From CAZNQW01 sp964575225 (GTDB taxonomy: Bacteria > Chloroflexota > Anaerolineae > JAAYZQ01): DNA of 25,221 bases. Location: positions 1 to 25,221 of the forward strand of contig CAZNQW010000027.1 in NCBI GenBank assembly GCA_964575225.1, read 5' to 3'. The translations under genes and the position numbers were made by a program. Positions within the stretch are counted from its first letter, which is position 1, and each line of letters opens with the position of its first letter. Below are positions 22,991 through 25,221 of this stretch, in pieces. A model generated the notes under the pieces. The model was not told the DNA's origin. It ran no database searches and saw only the letters and a list, made by a program, of their open reading frames with translations.

Positions 22991-24612
22991 GAATACGAAA
23001 TGGTCGAGTGTACGATCCCATACAGGGGATCGAAAATCAGGTACAGGATATTTGGATCAAAGATGGCCGGATCGTGGCGGCCGAAGAGGTCGATCCGCAG
23101 CAGGCCCAGATCATCGACGCTACGGGCTTGGTGGTGATGGCCGGCGGCGTGGATGTTCACAGCCACATCGTTGGGGCCAAGGTGAACGCCGGGCGCAAAT
23201 TTTGCCCCGAAGATCACTATGATCACGTGCGCTCCAAGAGCGCCATCACCCGTTCGGGGGTCGGCTATACCACACCCACCACCTTTCTCACCGGCTATCT
23301 CTATGCCGAGATGGGCTATACCACAGTGATGGAGGCGGCGACGGCCCCGCTGGTGGCCCGGCACACCCATGAAGAGCTGGAGGACACTCCTCTCATCGAC
23401 AAGGGCGTGTTTGTGACCATGGGCAACAACCATTTCATCATGCGGGCCATCCAGAACGGCGAGTGGGAAAAGGCCCGCGATTATATCGCCTGGCTGCTGG
23501 ATGCCACCAAGGGCTATGCCATTAAGGTGGTGAATCCCGGCGGTGTGGAGAACTGGAAGTGGGGCAAGAACGTCTCGGACCTGGATGACGAGGTCATTGG
23601 CTTTGGCGTGACGCCGCGGCAGATTCTGGAGACCTTGAGCCGGGCCAACGACGAGTTGGGCCTGCCCCACGTGCCCCATATTCATGGCCTGCGCCTGGGC
23701 CAGTCGGGCAATGCGGCTTCGACGGTGCAGATGATCGAATCGTTCGAGGGCCGGCGGGCGCACCTGTGCCATCTCCAGTTCTTGAGCTATGACGGCGAAG
23801 GAGGCCGCATGCGCTCGGGGGCCGAACGGGTGGCCAAAGCCATCAACGATCATCGCAATGTCACGGTCGATATCGGCCAGGTAATCTTTGGGCCGGTGAC
23901 GACCATGACCTCCGATGGCCCGCTAGAGTACCGCCTGCACACCTTGACGGGTCGGAAATGGCTCAACGACGATGTGGAAGGCGAGGCCGGTGGCGGCGTT
24001 GTCCCCATGACCTATGAGGCCAAGAACCCTGTCAACGGTATCCAGTGGCTGACGGGCATGGAGCTGTTTTTGCTCATTGACGATCCGTGGCGCGTCTTTT
24101 TGACCACCGACCACCCCAACGGGGGGCCGTTCTTCTGTTATCCGCAGGTGATCAAGCTGCTGATGGATCGCAACTATCGGGCCGAGATGCTGGCCAAGAT
24201 CAATCCGCGGGCGAAAAAGGGCACGGTGTTGGCCGAACTGAATCGCGAGTACTCGCTCTACGAGATCGCCATCATCACCCGCGCCGGGACGGCCCGAGCC
24301 CTGGGGCTCAAGAACAAGGGCCACCTGAGCGTGGGCGCCGACGCCGATGTGACTATCTATGAGAGTCTCGACGATCCCGAGGCGATGTTTGCCCATCCCC
24401 GCTACGTCATCAAAGGCGGTGAGGTGGTGGTGGTGGATGGCCACTTGGTGCAGGAGCGGCCCGGTCGGACTCTGTATGTCCAGCCGGACTATGATCCGGG
24501 CATCGAGACGGCGATCCGGAAGCACTTTGAAGAAACGTATACCCTTTCTTTTGATAACTATGCTGTGCAAGATGAGTATCTCGATCACGCAGAGGTGGTG
24601 CCATGTTCATAA
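22984..24612 (+). CDS. fmdA: formylmethanofuran dehydrogenase subunit A (amidohydrolase)
   Basis: A 542-aa amidohydrolase subunit that condenses formate with methanofuran, or hydrolyses formylmethanofuran. The binuclear metal site is intact: His59 and His61 in GGVDVHSHI, probable carboxylated Lys181 in GYAIKVVNPGG, His in HVPHIHGLRLG, His in RAHLCHLQF, and catalytic Asp376 in LTTDHPNGGPFF. The C-terminal KGHLSVGADADVTIYE is typical of amidohydrolases. Compared with archaeal FwdA, the loop after HIHGLRLG is shorter, as in bacterial FhcA. The ATG overlaps the fmdB stop by 7 bases and the gene end overlaps ftr by 10 bases, so translation is coupled throughout. Confidence 0.95.
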   Translation: MLGIRNGRVYDPIQGIENQVQDIWIKDGRIVAAEEVDPQQAQIIDATGLVVMAGGVDVHSHIVGAKVNAGRKFCPEDHYDHVRSKSAITRSGVGYTTPTTFLTGYLYAEMGYTTVMEAATAPLVARHTHEELEDTPLIDKGVFVTMGNNHFIMRAIQNGEWEKARDYIAWLLDATKGYAIKVVNPGGVENWKWGKNVSDLDDEVIGFGVTPRQILETLSRANDELGLPHVPHIHGLRLGQSGNAASTVQMIESFEGRRAHLCHLQFLSYDGEGGRMRSGAERVAKAINDHRNVTVDIGQVIFGPVTTMTSDGPLEYRLHTLTGRKWLNDDVEGEAGGGVVPMTYEAKNPVNGIQWLTGMELFLLIDDPWRVFLTTDHPNGGPFFCYPQVIKLLMDRNYRAEMLAKINPRAKKGTVLAELNREYSLYEIAIITRAGTARALGLKNKGHLSVGADADVTIYESLDDPEAMFAHPRYVIKGGEVVVVDGHLVQERPGRTLYVQPDYDPGIETAIRKHFEETYTLSFDNYAVQDEYLDHAEVVPCS

Positions 24613-25221
24613 ACGGAGTCGATATCGAAGACACCTTTGCCGAAGGATTCAAGATGTGGGGGGCGCGCCTGATCGTCACTGCTGCCAATGCCCAGTGGGC
24701 GCGCACGGTGGCCCAGGTGACGACCGGTTTTGCGACGTCGGTTATCGGCTGCGGGTGTGAGGGTGGCATCGAAGCGATGCTTGAACCGGACCAGACGCCC
24801 GATGGCCGGCCGGGCGCGAGCCTGCTCTTTTTCGTTTCCTCCGGTAGCGCCATGGAAAAGCTGCTGCTGGCGAGGATCGGCCAGGGAGTGATGACCTGCC
24901 CGACGACGGCCTGCTACAACGGGCTGGTGGGCGAAAAGAAGGTCAAGGTGGGCGGCGGGCTGCGGTACTTTGGCGATGGCTTTCAGGCCAGCAAGCTGTT
25001 TGGCGGTCGAAGGCTATGGCGTATCCCGGTGATGGAGGGCGAATTTGTCATCGAAGAGACTTTTGGGATGGCGAAATCGGTGGGCGGCGGCAATTTCCTG
25101 ATTCTGGGTGAGAGCGCCGCGGCAACGCTGGCTGCTTCAGAGGCAGCGGCGGCGGCGATGCAAAAAGTGCCCGATGTCATTATGCCCTTCCCCGGTGGAG
25201 TGGTACGCAGTGGCAGTAAGG
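24603..25221 (+). CDS. ftr: formylmethanofuran:tetrahydromethanopterin formyltransferase (partial, cut by window end)
   Basis: The first 206 residues of Ftr/FhcD, which moves the formyl group between formylmethanofuran and H4MPT in the cytosol. Landmarks match archaeal Ftr closely: MFINGVDIEDTFAEGFKMWG at the start, TTGFATSVIGCGCEGGIE, QTPDGRPGASLLF, VMTCPTTACYNGL, LRYFGDGF, IPVMEGEFVIEE and PFPGGVVRSGSK at the window edge. About 90-100 further residues should follow beyond the window. It overlaps the fmdA end by 10 bases. In methylotroph clusters the same order (B, A, Ftr) is followed by subunit C, so fmdC/fhcC is the expected next gene. Confidence 0.96.
   Translation, partial: MFINGVDIEDTFAEGFKMWGARLIVTAANAQWARTVAQVTTGFATSVIGCGCEGGIEAMLEPDQTPDGRPGASLLFFVSSGSAMEKLLLARIGQGVMTCPTTACYNGLVGEKKVKVGGGLRYFGDGFQASKLFGGRRLWRIPVMEGEFVIEETFGMAKSVGGGNFLILGESAAATLAASEAAAAAMQKVPDVIMPFPGGVVRSGSK

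Overview
The window looks like bacterial chromosome from an uncultured or little-studied lineage. A run of ten Ns at 22261-22270 shows it comes from a scaffolded assembly. The mix of genes suggests a Chloroflexota (Anaerolineae-like) organism: a family-5 peptide ABC transporter with M19 dipeptidases, a fused ADP-forming acyl-CoA synthetase next to a DRTGG protein, an ISAs1-type insertion sequence, and archaeal-type C1 genes. That placement is inference from protein flavour only; no rRNA or other phylogenetic marker is present.

Region 1 (about 142-7656, + strand) is one operon for uptake and breakdown of peptides. It has a clear sigma70-type promoter and a long leader, then a lipoprotein substrate-binding protein, two Dpp/Opp-type permeases, an M19 dipeptidase, a proline racemase/hydroxyproline epimerase family enzyme and a second M19 dipeptidase. 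No ATPase subunit is encoded here. Region 2 (about 7620-9400) holds a tRNA-Pro(CGG) on the minus strand with its own promoter and hairpin terminator, a small cluster of alternating 17-bp repeats, and a complete ISAs1-family element with imperfect terminal inverted repeats and a 9-bp target duplication, inserted just upstream of the tRNA promoter.

Region 3 (about 9459-14882, + strand) carries a GNAT acetyltransferase, then a fused ADP-forming acyl-CoA synthetase, a DRTGG/BioD-like protein and enolase, ending in a strong terminator. A converging MFS transporter (minus strand, own promoter) follows.

Region 4 (16487 to the window end, + strand) is the most interesting part. A near-consensus promoter, a short leader with an intrinsic terminator (probable attenuator), and a tightly packed operon encode: a 593-aa protein I do not recognise, a stand-alone LarC C-terminal-domain-like protein, a methylene-tetrahydromethanopterin dehydrogenase (MtdA/MtdB type), an ATP-grasp ligase, formylmethanofuran dehydrogenase subunits D, B and A, and formylmethanofuran:H4MPT formyltransferase (cut by the window end). 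From mtdB onward neighbouring genes overlap or lie within a few bases. Gene order B-A-Ftr resembles the methylotroph fhc cluster, but subunit B keeps the [4Fe-4S] and Mo/W-ligand cysteines and a separate subunit D is present. This therefore looks like a catalytically competent formylmethanofuran dehydrogenase in a bacterium, not the hydrolase-only Fhc complex. Mch, Fae and subunit C are not in the window.

Together the genes suggest a peptide- and amino-acid-using heterotroph that makes ATP through acyl-CoA synthetase and glycolysis, and that also carries an H4MPT/methanofuran-linked C1 module running between CO2 or formate and methylene-H4MPT.
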